A stretch of DNA of 64,000 bases from Motilibacter deserti (GCF_011250635.1 NZ_JAANNP010000001.1:838933-902932), one strand, 5' to 3'. Positions 32,491-43,035 are shown, numbered from the stretch's first letter. A program made the numbers and translations. Notes: a model not told the origin generated them from the letters alone.

Positions 32491-34583
32491 GGGGTCTCCA
32501 GAGGGTCGAGCCGGGTGAGGGCCACCGCGCACGCCTTGAACTCGGGCATGCGGGAGTAGGGGTCCAGGGCCGGGTTGGTCAGCGCGTTCGCCGCTGCCCG
32601 CCCGCCCCAGTGGAAGGGCACGAAGACGGTGTCGGGACGGATCGAGTCCGTGACGCGCGCCCGCAGCACGGCCTCGCCCCGCCGCGAGCGCAGCCGCACG
32701 ACGTCCCCCTCGTCCACACCCGCTTCCGCCGCGACGTACGGGTGCACCTCGACGAAGGCCTCCGGCTCTGCGGCGGCGAGGGCGGCGACGCGCCGGGTCT
32801 GCGTGCCGGACTGGTACTGCCGCAGCACGCGCCCGGTCGTCAGGACGAGCGGGAACTCTGCGTCCGGCCTCTCGGCTGGCTCCTGCGCGTGGACCGCGTG
32901 GAACCGCGCACGCCCGTCGGGCGTCGGGAACCGCTCGGCGAAGAGCCGCGGGCTGCCGGGGTGCGCGTCGTCCGGGCACGGCCAGAAGACGCCCTGCTCG
33001 GAAGCGACCCGCTGCCGGCTGATGCCCGCGTAGTCCGCCGTTCCCCCCGCACTGGCCCGGCGCAGCTCGTCGAAGACGTCCGCGGGGTCGGAGGAGAAGT
33101 ACTTGCCCCGGCCGAGCCGCTCCGCCAGCTCCGTCAGGACCTCGAGGTCGGAGCGCACTCCCGGCGGAGGCTCGACCGCCTTCCGGCGCAGCAGCACGCG
33201 GCCTTCGAGGTTCGTGAGCGTGCCCTCCTCCTCGGCCCACTGCGTGATGGGCAGGACGACGTCCGCCCGCTCGGCGGTCTCGGACAGGAACATGTCGCAG
33301 ACCGCGAGGAAGTCCAGCGCCCCCAGCCGGTCGACCATGCGGTCGCGGTTCGGGGCCGAGACCGCGATGTTCGACGCCAGCACCAGCAAGGTGCGCACGC
33401 CGCCGGGCGTCCCGAGCCGGTCGAGCATCTCGTACGCCGACAGCCCGGGCCCGGGTAGCTCGTCCGCCTCGACCCCCCACACCGCGGCGACGTGGGCTCG
33501 CGCGGCGGGGTCGTCGATGCGCCGCGCACCAGGCAGCTGGTCGGCCTTCTGCCCGTGCTCGCGGCCGCCCTGCCCGTTGCCCTGCCCGGTGATGGTCCCC
33601 CAGCCGGAGAAGGCCCGGCCGGGCAGTCCGAGGGCCAGCGCGAGATTCAGGAATCCCAGTGCGGTGTCCGTGCCGTGCGCGTGCTGCTCGGCCCCGCGCG
33701 CGGTGAGGATCATCGCCGAGTGGGCCTCACCCAGCATGCGGACGGCGGCCACCATGTCCTGCACCGCGACGCCCGTCATCCGCTCTACCCGGTCCGGCCA
33801 GTACGCCCGGACCGCCCGTCGCACCACGTCGAAGCCGTTCGTGCGCTCGCCGATGTAGTCCTCGTCGATGTAGCCCTCGCGGATCGCGAGGTGCAGCAGG
33901 CCGTTGGCCAGGGCGAGGTCGCTGCCGGGGACGGGCTGTAGGTGCAGGTGGGCGGCGCGGGCGGTCGCGGTGGCGCGGGGGTCGATGACGATGTGCCGCG
34001 CGCCTCGCTCGCGCCCGGCCTCGAACCACCGCATGGCCGGAGGCAGCGTGTCTGCGGGGTTGCTGCCCACGAGCATGACGACGTCCGCCCCGGCGACGTC
34101 GGACAGCGGGAACGGCAGCCCCCGGTCGATGCCGAAGGCCTTCGTACCGGCGGCGGCGGCCGAGGACATGCAGAAGCGGCCGTTGTAGTCGACCGCCGAG
34201 GAGCCGAGCGCCACGCGGACGAACTTGCCGACCTGGTAGGCCTTCTCGTTGGTGAGTCCGCCGCCGCTGAAGCATCCGACGCTGTCGGGGCCGTACGCCG
34301 CCCGGCTGCGCTCCATGGCACCGGCCACGCGCTCCAGCGCCTCGTCCCACGTCGCGGGCCGCAACGGCTCGTCCCGGCTGTCGCGCACGAGCGGGGTGGT
34401 GAGCCGCTCGGGCGACGTCAACAGCTCCGCGGCGGTCCAGCCCTTCTGGCAGAGACCGCCCCGGTTCGTGGGCCAGTCCTGCTGGGCGGCGAGCTCCACC
34501 CGCCCGTCCTGGACCGCAAGCGTGATCCCGCATTGCAGCGCGCAGTATGGGCAGTGGGTCGCGGTGGGAGAGGTCCCGCGCAT
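32487..34583 (-). CDS. nasC: assimilatory nitrate reductase catalytic subunit (molybdopterin)
   Basis: Molybdopterin guanine dinucleotide enzyme of 698 residues that reduces nitrate to nitrite. I chose ATG 34583 because the [4Fe-4S] ligands follow at once (C11, C14, C18 and C45: HCPYCALQCG, GGLCQKGW). The molybdopterin region has FSGGGLTNEKAYQVGKFVRV and YNGRFCMSSAAAAG; the GQGNGQGGREHGQKADQLPG stretch is typical of NasC/NarB; the C-terminal domain begins LVLTTGRVLRQYQSGTQTRR. No C-terminal BFD cluster is present, and electrons probably come from a separate ferredoxin or reductase not identified here. The longer upstream frame overlaps narK and is not coding. Confidence 0.92.
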   Translation of the reverse strand: MRGTSPTATHCPYCALQCGITLAVQDGRVELAAQQDWPTNRGGLCQKGWTAAELLTSPERLTTPLVRDSRDEPLRPATWDEALERVAGAMERSRAAYGPDSVGCFSGGGLTNEKAYQVGKFVRVALGSSAVDYNGRFCMSSAAAAGTKAFGIDRGLPFPLSDVAGADVVMLVGSNPADTLPPAMRWFEAGRERGARHIVIDPRATATARAAHLHLQPVPGSDLALANGLLHLAIREGYIDEDYIGERTNGFDVVRRAVRAYWPDRVERMTGVAVQDMVAAVRMLGEAHSAMILTARGAEQHAHGTDTALGFLNLALALGLPGRAFSGWGTITGQGNGQGGREHGQKADQLPGARRIDDPAARAHVAAVWGVEADELPGPGLSAYEMLDRLGTPGGVRTLLVLASNIAVSAPNRDRMVDRLGALDFLAVCDMFLSETAERADVVLPITQWAEEEGTLTNLEGRVLLRRKAVEPPPGVRSDLEVLTELAERLGRGKYFSSDPADVFDELRRASAGGTADYAGISRQRVASEQGVFWPCPDDAHPGSPRLFAERFPTPDGRARFHAVHAQEPAERPDAEFPLVLTTGRVLRQYQSGTQTRRVAALAAAEPEAFVEVHPYVAAEAGVDEGDVVRLRSRRGEAVLRARVTDSIRPDTVFVPFHWGGRAAANALTNPALDPYSRMPEFKACAVALTRLDPLETP

Positions 34584-34808
34584 GGGTCCAGAGGCTGCAC
34601 GGGTGCCGTTGCCCCACGATGGACGCCGCGTTACGGCCACGTTCCGAGGCGCTGGCCCGCCATCGCCCGGCATCGTGATTCGGCCCCTCGCGTGCGTCGG
34701 GCCGTTGTGAGGCGGATGTAGCACCGACGACAAGCCGGCCGAACTCTTCGGAAATTCCGCACTCCTACGTTCGCCCTCGACGGACCGCTGCACGCCTCGG
34801 AGGGCTCC

Positions 34809-36188
34809 ATGTCGATCACCGCAACACCGGTTGCCACTCATGACGAAGGCCCTGGCCGCACGCAGAGCCGCTGGATCAAAGACTGGCGGCCGGAGGACCC
34901 GCAGTTCTGGGCGAGCACCGGCGAGCGGGTGGCCCGTCGCAACCTCGTCTTCTCGATCCTGTCCGAGCACATCGGCTTCTCCGTGTGGAGCATGTGGTCG
35001 GTCCTCGTGCTCTTCCTCGGCCCGGGCTACGGCTTCGACGCCGCCGACAAGTTCCTGCTGACCTGCGTCCCCACGCTGGTGGGAGCCGTTCTCCGGCTGC
35101 CCTACACGTTCGCCGTCGCGAAGTTCGGCGGGCGCAACTGGACGGTCTTCAGCGCGGCCCTCCTGCTCGTGCCGGTCGCGCTCGGCGCGGTCGTGCTGGA
35201 GCCCGGTGTCTCGCTCGGGACGCTGCTCGTCGTCGCCGCGGTCGCCGGTGTCGGAGGCGGCAACTTCGCCTCCTCCATGGCCAACATCAACGCCTTCTAT
35301 CCCGAGCGCCGCAAGGGCTGGGCGCTGGGGCTCAACGCGGGCGGCGGCAACCTGGGCGTCGCCGCGGTGCAGCTCGTGGGGCTGCTCGTGCTCGCCACCG
35401 CGGGCAGGGAGCACCCGAGGGTGGTGCTCGCGATCTACGTGCCGCTGATCGTCCTCGCCGCGCTCGGTGCCTGGTGGAAGATGGACAACCTGGCCCACGC
35501 GAAGAACGACAAGCGGGCGATGCGCGCGGTCTGCCGCGACCCGCACACGTGGATCATGTCGCTGCTCTACATCGGCACGTTCGGCTCGTTCATCGGGTTC
35601 GGCTTCGCGTTCGGCCAGGTGCTCCAGGTGCAGTTCAAGGCCGACTTCGACACTCCCATCAAGGCGGCGTACCTGACCTTCCTCGGGCCGCTGCTGGGAT
35701 CGCTGATCCGACCGGTCGGCGGACTGCTCGCCGACCGGATCGGAGGAGCCAAGGTCACGTTCCTCAATTTCGTGGCGATGGCCGCGAGTGCGGGAGTGGT
35801 GCTCCTCGCGTCCACCCAGAAGTCCCTCCCGCTCTTCCTCGCCGGCTTCATCGCGCTCTTCGTCTTCTCCGGCGTGGGCAACGGGTCGACCTACAAGATG
35901 ATCCCGGCGATCTTCCGGGCGAAGGCCGCGGCCAAGGTGATGCACGGCGACGACCTCGAGCGGGCGGGCAACGAGGCGCGCAAGCTGTCCTCGGCGCTGA
36001 TCGGCGTCGCGGGCGCGATCGGGGCCTTCGGCGGGGTGCTGGTCAACCTCGCGTTCCGCCAGTCGTTCCTCGACACCGGCACCGGAAACCGGGCCTACGT
36101 CGCGTTCATCGCGTTCTACGCCGTGTGCTTCGCGGTGACGTGGGCCGTCTATCTGCGGCCGTCGGCGCGCAAGCTGTCGGCGGTCTAA
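34809..36188 (+). CDS. narK: nitrate/nitrite transporter NarK
   Basis: Major facilitator protein of 459 residues with about 12 membrane segments. Nitrate-porter signatures: GVGGGNFASSMANINAFYPE (nitrate signature 1) and FVFSGVGNGSTYKMIPAIF (signature 2), with the conserved arginines between. N-terminus WIKDWRPEDPQFWASTGERV is typical of actinobacterial NarK. It lies in the cell membrane and imports nitrate or exports nitrite. Divergent from nasC over 225 bp; a GGAACGTGGCCGTAAC stretch on the minus strand (34630-34645) loosely resembles half of a GlnR site. Confidence 0.92.
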   Translation: MSITATPVATHDEGPGRTQSRWIKDWRPEDPQFWASTGERVARRNLVFSILSEHIGFSVWSMWSVLVLFLGPGYGFDAADKFLLTCVPTLVGAVLRLPYTFAVAKFGGRNWTVFSAALLLVPVALGAVVLEPGVSLGTLLVVAAVAGVGGGNFASSMANINAFYPERRKGWALGLNAGGGNLGVAAVQLVGLLVLATAGREHPRVVLAIYVPLIVLAALGAWWKMDNLAHAKNDKRAMRAVCRDPHTWIMSLLYIGTFGSFIGFGFAFGQVLQVQFKADFDTPIKAAYLTFLGPLLGSLIRPVGGLLADRIGGAKVTFLNFVAMAASAGVVLLASTQKSLPLFLAGFIALFVFSGVGNGSTYKMIPAIFRAKAAAKVMHGDDLERAGNEARKLSSALIGVAGAIGAFGGVLVNLAFRQSFLDTGTGNRAYVAFIAFYAVCFAVTWAVYLRPSARKLSAV

Positions 36189-36198
36189 GCGGCCTCGT

Positions 36199-36240
36199 CG
36201 CGAAGCGCCCGTGGGCTGCGGCCTCACGGGCGTCTTCGCG
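36199..36240 (+). terminator. hairpin terminator after narK
   Basis: CGCGAAG-CGCCCGTG pairs with CACGGGCG-T-CTTCGCG, a 15-bp stem with a one-base bulge and an 11-base loop, 10 bases after the narK stop. Confidence 0.7.
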
Positions 36241-36300
36241 TGGGCGGCGCCCTCGGCGTGCATGAGGGAGTCCGCGGGTCGCCGCCCGCACGCAGTAGCC

Positions 36301-36352
36301 GACCTTGTGTGCACCAGGAGGCGTCATCACGCACCCAGACGTACACAAGGTC
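36301..36352. repeat. perfect 10-bp inverted repeat in narK/nnaR intergenic region
   Basis: GACCTTGTGT at 36301-36310 and ACACAAGGTC at 36343-36352, separated by 32 bases. It lies downstream of both convergent genes, so its role is unclear (extra terminator, protein site or mobile remnant). The region 36241-36404 holds no gene. Confidence 0.6.
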
Positions 36353-36404
36353 CGCCGCAGGCAGAAACAGGCGCGGGGCCGTGCACCCGCTCCGAGCGGC
36401 GCGG

Positions 36405-37646
36405 TCAGCGCTCCTCTTCGTCCTCGCACGCGTCGCGCAGGTGCGGCGGGTCGTAGGCCAGCCGGTAGCCGCGCTTCACGACGGTCTGGATGCAGCGCGG
36501 GTCACCGAGGGCCGACCGCAGCCGGGTCACCGCCGACTCGACCGCGTGCTCGTCGATGCCGACGGCGGGGCCGCCGGTGCTGCGGGCGATGGCGCGCAGC
36601 AGGTCGGCGCGCGACAGGACCCGTCCCGGGTAGCGGGCGAGGGCGCGCAGCAGCGCCATGGGGACCGGCGGCAGCGGCACGACGCGGCCGTCCACGACGA
36701 CGGCGTGGCCGCGTACGTCAAGCTCGTGGCCGGCGGCCTCGAGGCGCGCGCCACGGGCGGGGAGCTCGTCGACGACGGTACGCGCCAGCGCGCCGAGCCG
36801 GGCCCGCGCCGGCTGCGCCGTGGGCACGTCGCGGCGCTCCAGCGGCCCGGCGGTCACCGGCCCGACGCAGGCGACGAGCACGTCCTTGCGCAGGACGTCG
36901 AGCAGCTTGTCCTCGTCGCCCCGGCTCTCGGCGAGACGGAGCAGGCTGACGGCCGCGGGCGCGCTGGTGAACGTGATCGCGTCGACCTGCCGGGCGAGCA
37001 CCTGGTCCAGCAGCCGCTCCATCGGCGCGGTGTCCTCCGGGCTGACCCAGCGGTAGACCGGGACCTGCACCACGTCGGCCCCCGCGCCCTCGAGCGCGTC
37101 GATGAAGTCCGGCAGCGGCTCGCCATGCAGCTGGACGACGACGCGCTTGCCCTCGAGGTCGTCCTCCAGCAGGTGCTCGAGGACCTCGGAGGACGACTCC
37201 GACGCCGGGGACCAGGCGTCCACGAGGCCCGCCGCGCGGACGGCGCCGCGGGCCTTGGGGCCACGGGCCAGCACCCGGGCGTGCGACAGCTGCTCGCGCA
37301 GCTCGTCCCCGAGCCCCCAGCCCTCGGCGGCCTCGATCCACCCGCGGAAGCCGATGCCCGTGGTGGCGACCGCGAGGTCCACCGGCGCGGCCAGGCAGGC
37401 CTTCGTGGCGGCCAGCAGCTCGGTGTCGTCCGGCAGCGGCACGATGCGGATCGCAGGGCCGTGCACGACACGGCCGCCCCGACGCTCGAGCAGCGCGATG
37501 AGCTCGTCCGCCCTGCGGGCCGCGGTCACGGCCACGGTCCAGCCGGCCAACGGCGCGACGGCAGGCTCGGTCGGCTGCACCGCGGGCTCGGGCCCGGGCG
37601 CTGCCTCCGAAGGCGGCTCGACCTGCAGGACCGTCTCTCCTGGCAT
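36405..37646 (-). CDS. NnaR-like regulator: uroporphyrinogen-III synthase domain plus winged helix
   Basis: 413 residues if ATG 37646 is used; GTG 37700 is the alternative, and neither has a clear Shine-Dalgarno. An HemD-like domain (GWTVAVTAARRADELIALLE, VDLAVATTGIGFRGWIEAAE, VDAITFTSAPAAVSLLRLAE) is followed by an OmpR-type DNA-binding domain (PMALLRALARYPGRVLSRAD, AVESAVTRLRSALGDPRCIQ, TVVKRGYRL). In Streptomyces the protein of this architecture next to narK, NnaR, co-regulates nitrate/nitrite assimilation with GlnR. The position here, convergent with narK, supports the same role. True synthase activity is not excluded. Confidence 0.82.
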   Translation of the reverse strand: MPGETVLQVEPPSEAAPGPEPAVQPTEPAVAPLAGWTVAVTAARRADELIALLERRGGRVVHGPAIRIVPLPDDTELLAATKACLAAPVDLAVATTGIGFRGWIEAAEGWGLGDELREQLSHARVLARGPKARGAVRAAGLVDAWSPASESSSEVLEHLLEDDLEGKRVVVQLHGEPLPDFIDALEGAGADVVQVPVYRWVSPEDTAPMERLLDQVLARQVDAITFTSAPAAVSLLRLAESRGDEDKLLDVLRKDVLVACVGPVTAGPLERRDVPTAQPARARLGALARTVVDELPARGARLEAAGHELDVRGHAVVVDGRVVPLPPVPMALLRALARYPGRVLSRADLLRAIARSTGGPAVGIDEHAVESAVTRLRSALGDPRCIQTVVKRGYRLAYDPPHLRDACEDEEER

Positions 37647-37808
37647 GGCGGAAGGGTTGCCGGGGAGCGTTGCGGTCACGGGTCCCCGGTGTTTCGGCAC
37701 GGCTACGTGTCGTGGGCAGCCTACGACCGGCGGCTGTGAGTACGCCGTCGTGGCCGCCCGCGGGGCCTAGCCGGCCGCCGCGCACCGGAGCACTGGGAGA
37801 ATCCGCCC

Positions 37809-39089
37809 GTGCCCCTGCCGACCCGTCCCGCCTCCCTGCCCGCCGACGCGGTCCCCCGCGCTGCGGCCGGCGGCGCGCTGCTCCTCGCCGCCGTCGTGCT
37901 GACCGCAGTCAACCTGCGCACCGCGGTCACGAGCGTCGGCCCTGTCCTGGAGGAGCTGCGCGCGGGCGTCGGCATGTCGGGCGCGGTCGCCGGGCTGCTG
38001 ACGAGCATCCCCGTGCTGTGCTTCGCGGCCGTCGGGTCGCTGGCGCCGGCTGCGGCCCGCCGGCTCGGGCCGCACGCGGCGCTCGCCGTCGCGCTCGCGC
38101 TCATGGCCGCCGGCGTCGTGCTCCGCGCGCTGTCGACGGCCCCGCTCGCCGTCCTCGCCTGCACGATGCTCGCCCTGGTCGGCGGCGGGGTCGGCAACGT
38201 GCTGCTCCCGATGCTGGTCAAGCTGCACTTCCCCGGCCGGGTCGGGCTGCTCACCGCGGTCTACACCACGGCGCTCGCGGTGGGCGCGACGACAGCCGCC
38301 GCCTGCACGGTGCCGATCGCGGAGCTCGCCGGGGACGGGGATGCGTCGGAGGGCTGGCGCGTGGGCCTCGGCGTCTGGGCCGTGCCCGCGGTGGCCGCGG
38401 CGGCCGTGTGGGCGGGAGTCGTCCTTCGCCGCCGCTCGACCGAGGCGACGGCCCCGGCCCCTGCGGGCGGTAGCCGGCCGCTGCACCCCTCGCGCACGAC
38501 CGCCGGCCGGGCGCTCGCGGTCTACTTCGGCTCCCAGGCCCTGCTGGCGTACGTCACGATGGGCTGGCTGGCCCAGTTCTTCCGCGACGCCGGGGCCTCC
38601 GCGCCCACGGCCGGCTACCTGCTCGCGTTCACGTCCGCGCTGTCGGTCCCGGTGTCGATGGTGGTGCCGTCGCTCGCGGCGCGGATGCCGTCCCAGCGCG
38701 GCCTGGTCGTCGCGCTCGCGCTGGCCTACCTGCTCGGCTACGTCGGGCTGATCGTCGCGCCGCTGGGCGGGGCCTGGCTCTGGGCGCTGCTCATCGGGCT
38801 CGGCGCGGGGTCGTTCCCGCTGGCGCTGACCTTCATCGGGCTGCGCTCCGCGAGCCCGGCCGAGACGGCGTCGCTGTCCGCCTTCGCGCAGAGCACGGGC
38901 TATCTGCTCGCGGCGCCCGGCCCGCTGCTGATCGGCTGGCTGCACGGCACCGGCGGGTGGACCGGGCCCTTCGTCGTGCTCTTCGTCGCGCTCGCCGTGC
39001 AGGTCGTCGCCGGTGTCTACGTCGCCCGGCCCGTACGTGCGTCGAGCCACTCCAGCAGCGCCGGGCCCAGCTCGCCGAGCCCCTTGTAG
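37809..39089 (+). CDS. CynX/NimT-family MFS transporter
   Basis: 426 residues, about 12 membrane segments. The VVLTAVNLRTAVTSVGPVLE segment near the N-terminus is the signature of the CynX/NimT group (cyanate, 2-nitroimidazole and related transporters). No substrate can be named. The C-terminal 25 residues overlap the 3' end of the convergent DUF3445 gene by 73 bases. Confidence 0.82.
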   Translation: MPLPTRPASLPADAVPRAAAGGALLLAAVVLTAVNLRTAVTSVGPVLEELRAGVGMSGAVAGLLTSIPVLCFAAVGSLAPAAARRLGPHAALAVALALMAAGVVLRALSTAPLAVLACTMLALVGGGVGNVLLPMLVKLHFPGRVGLLTAVYTTALAVGATTAAACTVPIAELAGDGDASEGWRVGLGVWAVPAVAAAAVWAGVVLRRRSTEATAPAPAGGSRPLHPSRTTAGRALAVYFGSQALLAYVTMGWLAQFFRDAGASAPTAGYLLAFTSALSVPVSMVVPSLAARMPSQRGLVVALALAYLLGYVGLIVAPLGGAWLWALLIGLGAGSFPLALTFIGLRSASPAETASLSAFAQSTGYLLAAPGPLLIGWLHGTGGWTGPFVVLFVALAVQVVAGVYVARPVRASSHSSSAGPSSPSPL

Positions 39090-39931
39090 TCGCGCATCCC
39101 GGCCGGCATCCCGCGCAGCCAGGCCGCCAGCCCGGCGCACGCCGCCGAGTCGTCGGCGATCGAGGTGAGCGGGTCGACGTAGGTCCGGATCGTGAAGACG
39201 ACCGCTCCCGTCGCGGGCAGCCGGCGCAGCGTCTGCCGCTCGACACGCAGGAAGACCGATTCCGGAACTGCAGCCGGGGCGACGCGCGGGACGGCGACCG
39301 GCTGGAAGAGCGCCGGGTCGTCCAGCACGCTGCCGTTGAGGCGCCACAGCCCGCGCTCCGGCGTCAGCTTGCGCAGGACCAGGTCGACCGGTGTCCCGAT
39401 CTGGGCCGCGTAGCCGGGCACGGGTGCGTGGATCGCGTCGACCGGCTGCCCCAGCTTGTCGGCCAGCAGCCACCGGGACGGGAACGCGACGCTCGCGGCG
39501 ACGAGCCGGAGGACGCCGTCGGCGTCGTGCAGGTGCAGGCAGAGGTCCTCGGGCACGAGCCGGCCGGCGAGGTCGACCGGGTGCAGCCGGGCGCGCAGGG
39601 CGGGGTCGACGTTCGCCTCTCCGGTGCGCGGGTCGACCAGGCCGTCGGCGCCGCGCGCGTAGCGCTCGGGGAACCGCTCGAGCAGGTGGGCCTGCAGCAC
39701 CGCGAGCAGCTCGGCGGACGCCTCGCGCACCGCCGCCGCGCCGGGGCCGGGCGGCCCGTCCAGCACGCCCACGACGCTGGCGGCGTAGCCGGAGAGGACC
39801 CGGCGCTTCTCCGCGAGCTGGGCGTCGGCGTCGTCCCCCAGCTCGATCCAGCCGGCGGGGTCCAGCGTGCGCGTGCCCACCCGGTGACGGTCGCTCCCGG
39901 CGTCGAAGGGCAGGTAGCGGGGCGCCGGCAC
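39017..39931 (-). CDS. DUF3445 / haem-dependent oxidative N-demethylase family protein
   Basis: 304 residues, cytoplasmic. Opens with RYLPFDAGSDRHRVGTRTLD and WIELGDDADAQLAEKRRVLS, then has LVPEDLCLHLHDADGVLRLV, VAFPSRWLLADKLGQPVDAI and HAPVPGYAAQIGTPVDLVLR, the usual DUF3445 pattern. Members are haem-dependent oxidative N-demethylases of alkylamines. The His in AIHAPVPG is a likely haem ligand by family knowledge. It stands alone and its 3' end overlaps the convergent transporter gene. Confidence 0.8.
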   Translation of the reverse strand: MPAPRYLPFDAGSDRHRVGTRTLDPAGWIELGDDADAQLAEKRRVLSGYAASVVGVLDGPPGPGAAAVREASAELLAVLQAHLLERFPERYARGADGLVDPRTGEANVDPALRARLHPVDLAGRLVPEDLCLHLHDADGVLRLVAASVAFPSRWLLADKLGQPVDAIHAPVPGYAAQIGTPVDLVLRKLTPERGLWRLNGSVLDDPALFQPVAVPRVAPAAVPESVFLRVERQTLRRLPATGAVVFTIRTYVDPLTSIADDSAACAGLAAWLRGMPAGMRDYKGLGELGPALLEWLDARTGRAT

Positions 39932-40024
39932 TCCCGAACGCTAACCGGGGTCCCGACGCGGCGACGCCGGACGTCACCGGTGGCGGCGACTGAGCCGCCC
40001 GCCGGACCTCGGGCTCTGGACGGG

Positions 40025-40041
40025 AGGGCCCTTCCGGCCCT
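40025..40041. promoter_or_regulatory. DosR/DevR-like palindrome upstream of transhydrogenase genes
   Basis: AGGGCC-CTTCC-GGCCCT, a 17-bp perfect dyad 104-120 bases upstream of the pntA start. GGGCC-N5-GGCCC dyads resemble hypoxia/redox DosR-type boxes in actinobacteria (GGGAC/GGGCC ... GTCCC/GGCCC). Assignment is by resemblance only; no DosR/DosS gene is in the window. Confidence 0.4.
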
Positions 40042-40144
40042 ATACCCCTGTCATGGGACGACGAGGTCCCGGGCCTGCGGACGGGAGGTACGCGGTGCTG
40101 CATCCAGGTGTGGGCGCCTGCGACCCGCTGCGCGGAGCGCGCGC

Positions 40145-41311
40145 ATGAGCGGGCTCACGGTGGCGGTGGCCGAGGAGCCGCCCGGGGAACGACGGGTGGC
40201 CCTGGTCCCGGAGAGCGTCCGCCGGCTCACCGGATCAGGGCTTCAGGTGATCGTCCCGCCGGGCGCGGGGGCCGGGGCCTGGATATCCGACGCGGCCTTC
40301 AGCGAAGCCGGAGCCAGGATCCTGGCTGCGCCCGAGGCGTACGCCGCGGCCGACGTCGTGCTCGCCGTCGCGCCCCCGGCGCCGTCCCTCGTGGCAGCGC
40401 TCCGCGCGGGGCAGGCGCTCGTCGGGATGCTGCAGCCGCTGACCTCTCCGGACCTCGTGCGCCAGCTCGCGCAGCGTGGGATCACGGCAGTGAGCCTGGA
40501 CGGCCTGCCGCGCACGCTCAGCCGCGCGCAGGCCATGGACGCCCTCACCTCGCAGGCGAGCGTGGCCGGCTACCGCGCGGTCATCGAGGCCGCTCACGCC
40601 TACGGCAGGTACTTCCCGCTGCTCATCACGGCGGCAGGGACCGCGAAGCCGGCCGAGACGCTGGTGCTCGGCGCGGGCGTCGCGGGGCTGCAGGCGATGG
40701 CGACCGCTCGCCGGCTGGGCGCGGTCGTCCGTGGCTACGACATCCGGCCGGAGACTCGGCAGGAGGTCGCCTCGCTCGGGGCCGAGTTCCTGGAGCTGCA
40801 GTCGGTGCGCTCCGGCAGCGGCGAGGGTGGGTACGCCCGGATGCTCGACGAGAGCGAGCTCGCCGCGCAGCAGGCCGAGCTCGACGGACACATCGCCCGC
40901 CACGACGTCGTCATCACCACCGCCCAGGTCCCCGGCCGCCGTCCGCCGCTGCTGGTCCGCAGGACGGCCGTGGAGCGCATGCGCGCCGGGTCCGTGATCG
41001 TCGACATGGCGGCCAGCGCGCACGGCGGGAACGTCGAGGGCTCGGTCGCCGGGCAGACCGTGGTCACCGGCAACGGGGTCACGGTCATCGGAGCGGACGA
41101 CCTGGCCTCGCGCACGGCGGGGTCGGCCTCGGCGGCGTACTCGCGCAACGTGACCGCGCTCCTGCTCCACCTGCTGCGCGACGGCGCGCTGGCCGTCGAC
41201 CTCACGGACGAGGTGCAGGCTGGCGTCGTGGTCACCCACGGCGGCGAGGTCGTCCATCCCGCGGCCGCCGCCCGGCTGGCCGGGCAGAGCACCGAGGGAG
41301 CCGCACGATGA
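40145..41311 (+). CDS. pntA: NAD(P) transhydrogenase subunit alpha part 1 (PntAA)
   Basis: 388 residues from ATG 40145. NAD(H)-binding domain I of proton-translocating transhydrogenase: VAVAEEPPGERRVALVPESV at the start, LVLGAGVAGLQAMATARRLG (Rossmann), VRGYDIRPETRQEVASLGAE, and QVPGRRPPLLVRRTAVERMR (the mobile-loop/QVPGR region). Transfers hydride between NADH and NADP at the inner face of the membrane. First gene of a pntAA-pntAB-pntB operon with four-base overlaps. Confidence 0.92.
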   Translation: MSGLTVAVAEEPPGERRVALVPESVRRLTGSGLQVIVPPGAGAGAWISDAAFSEAGARILAAPEAYAAADVVLAVAPPAPSLVAALRAGQALVGMLQPLTSPDLVRQLAQRGITAVSLDGLPRTLSRAQAMDALTSQASVAGYRAVIEAAHAYGRYFPLLITAAGTAKPAETLVLGAGVAGLQAMATARRLGAVVRGYDIRPETRQEVASLGAEFLELQSVRSGSGEGGYARMLDESELAAQQAELDGHIARHDVVITTAQVPGRRPPLLVRRTAVERMRAGSVIVDMAASAHGGNVEGSVAGQTVVTGNGVTVIGADDLASRTAGSASAAYSRNVTALLLHLLRDGALAVDLTDEVQAGVVVTHGGEVVHPAAAARLAGQSTEGAAR

Positions 41312-41618
41312 GCGAGCAGCTGCTGTCCGACGTCACGGTCTTCGTGCTCGCCGTGCTCGTCGGCTTCGAGGTCATCGGCAAGGTGCCGTCGACGCTGCAC
41401 ACCCCGCTGATGTCGGGGACGAACGCGATCCACGGCGTCGTGCTCGTCGGCGCGGTCCTCATCGCCTCCACCGCCGACGACGCGCTGTCCTATGTCCTCG
41501 CCTTCGTCGCCGTCGCCTTCGCCGCGATGAACGTGACCGGCGGCTACGTCGTGACCGACCGGATGCTCGGGATGTTCCGCCGGCGGCGCGATCCCGTCCC
41601 CGTCAAGGAGCAGCGGCC

Positions 41619-41622
<4 letters not shown>
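41308..41622 (+). CDS. NAD(P) transhydrogenase subunit alpha part 2 (PntAB)
   Basis: 104 residues from ATG 41308 (ATGA overlap). Three membrane helices: VTVFVLAVLVGFEVIGKVPS, then LHTPLMSGTNAIHGVVLVGA, then SYVLAFVAVAFAAMNVTGGY, followed by VVTDRMLGMFRRR. This is the small membrane subunit of the split-alpha type transhydrogenase; the LHTPLMSGTNAIHG motif is conserved. Confidence 0.92.
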
Positions 41623-43028
<1,406 letters not shown>

Positions 43029-43035
43029 GCAGGCG

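Noticed and set aside
34584-36314. N-terminal extension of nasC through the narK gene
   Set aside because: The minus-strand frame stays open opposite narK, but the iron-sulphur cysteines begin right after ATG 34583 and narK is a clear transporter on the plus strand.
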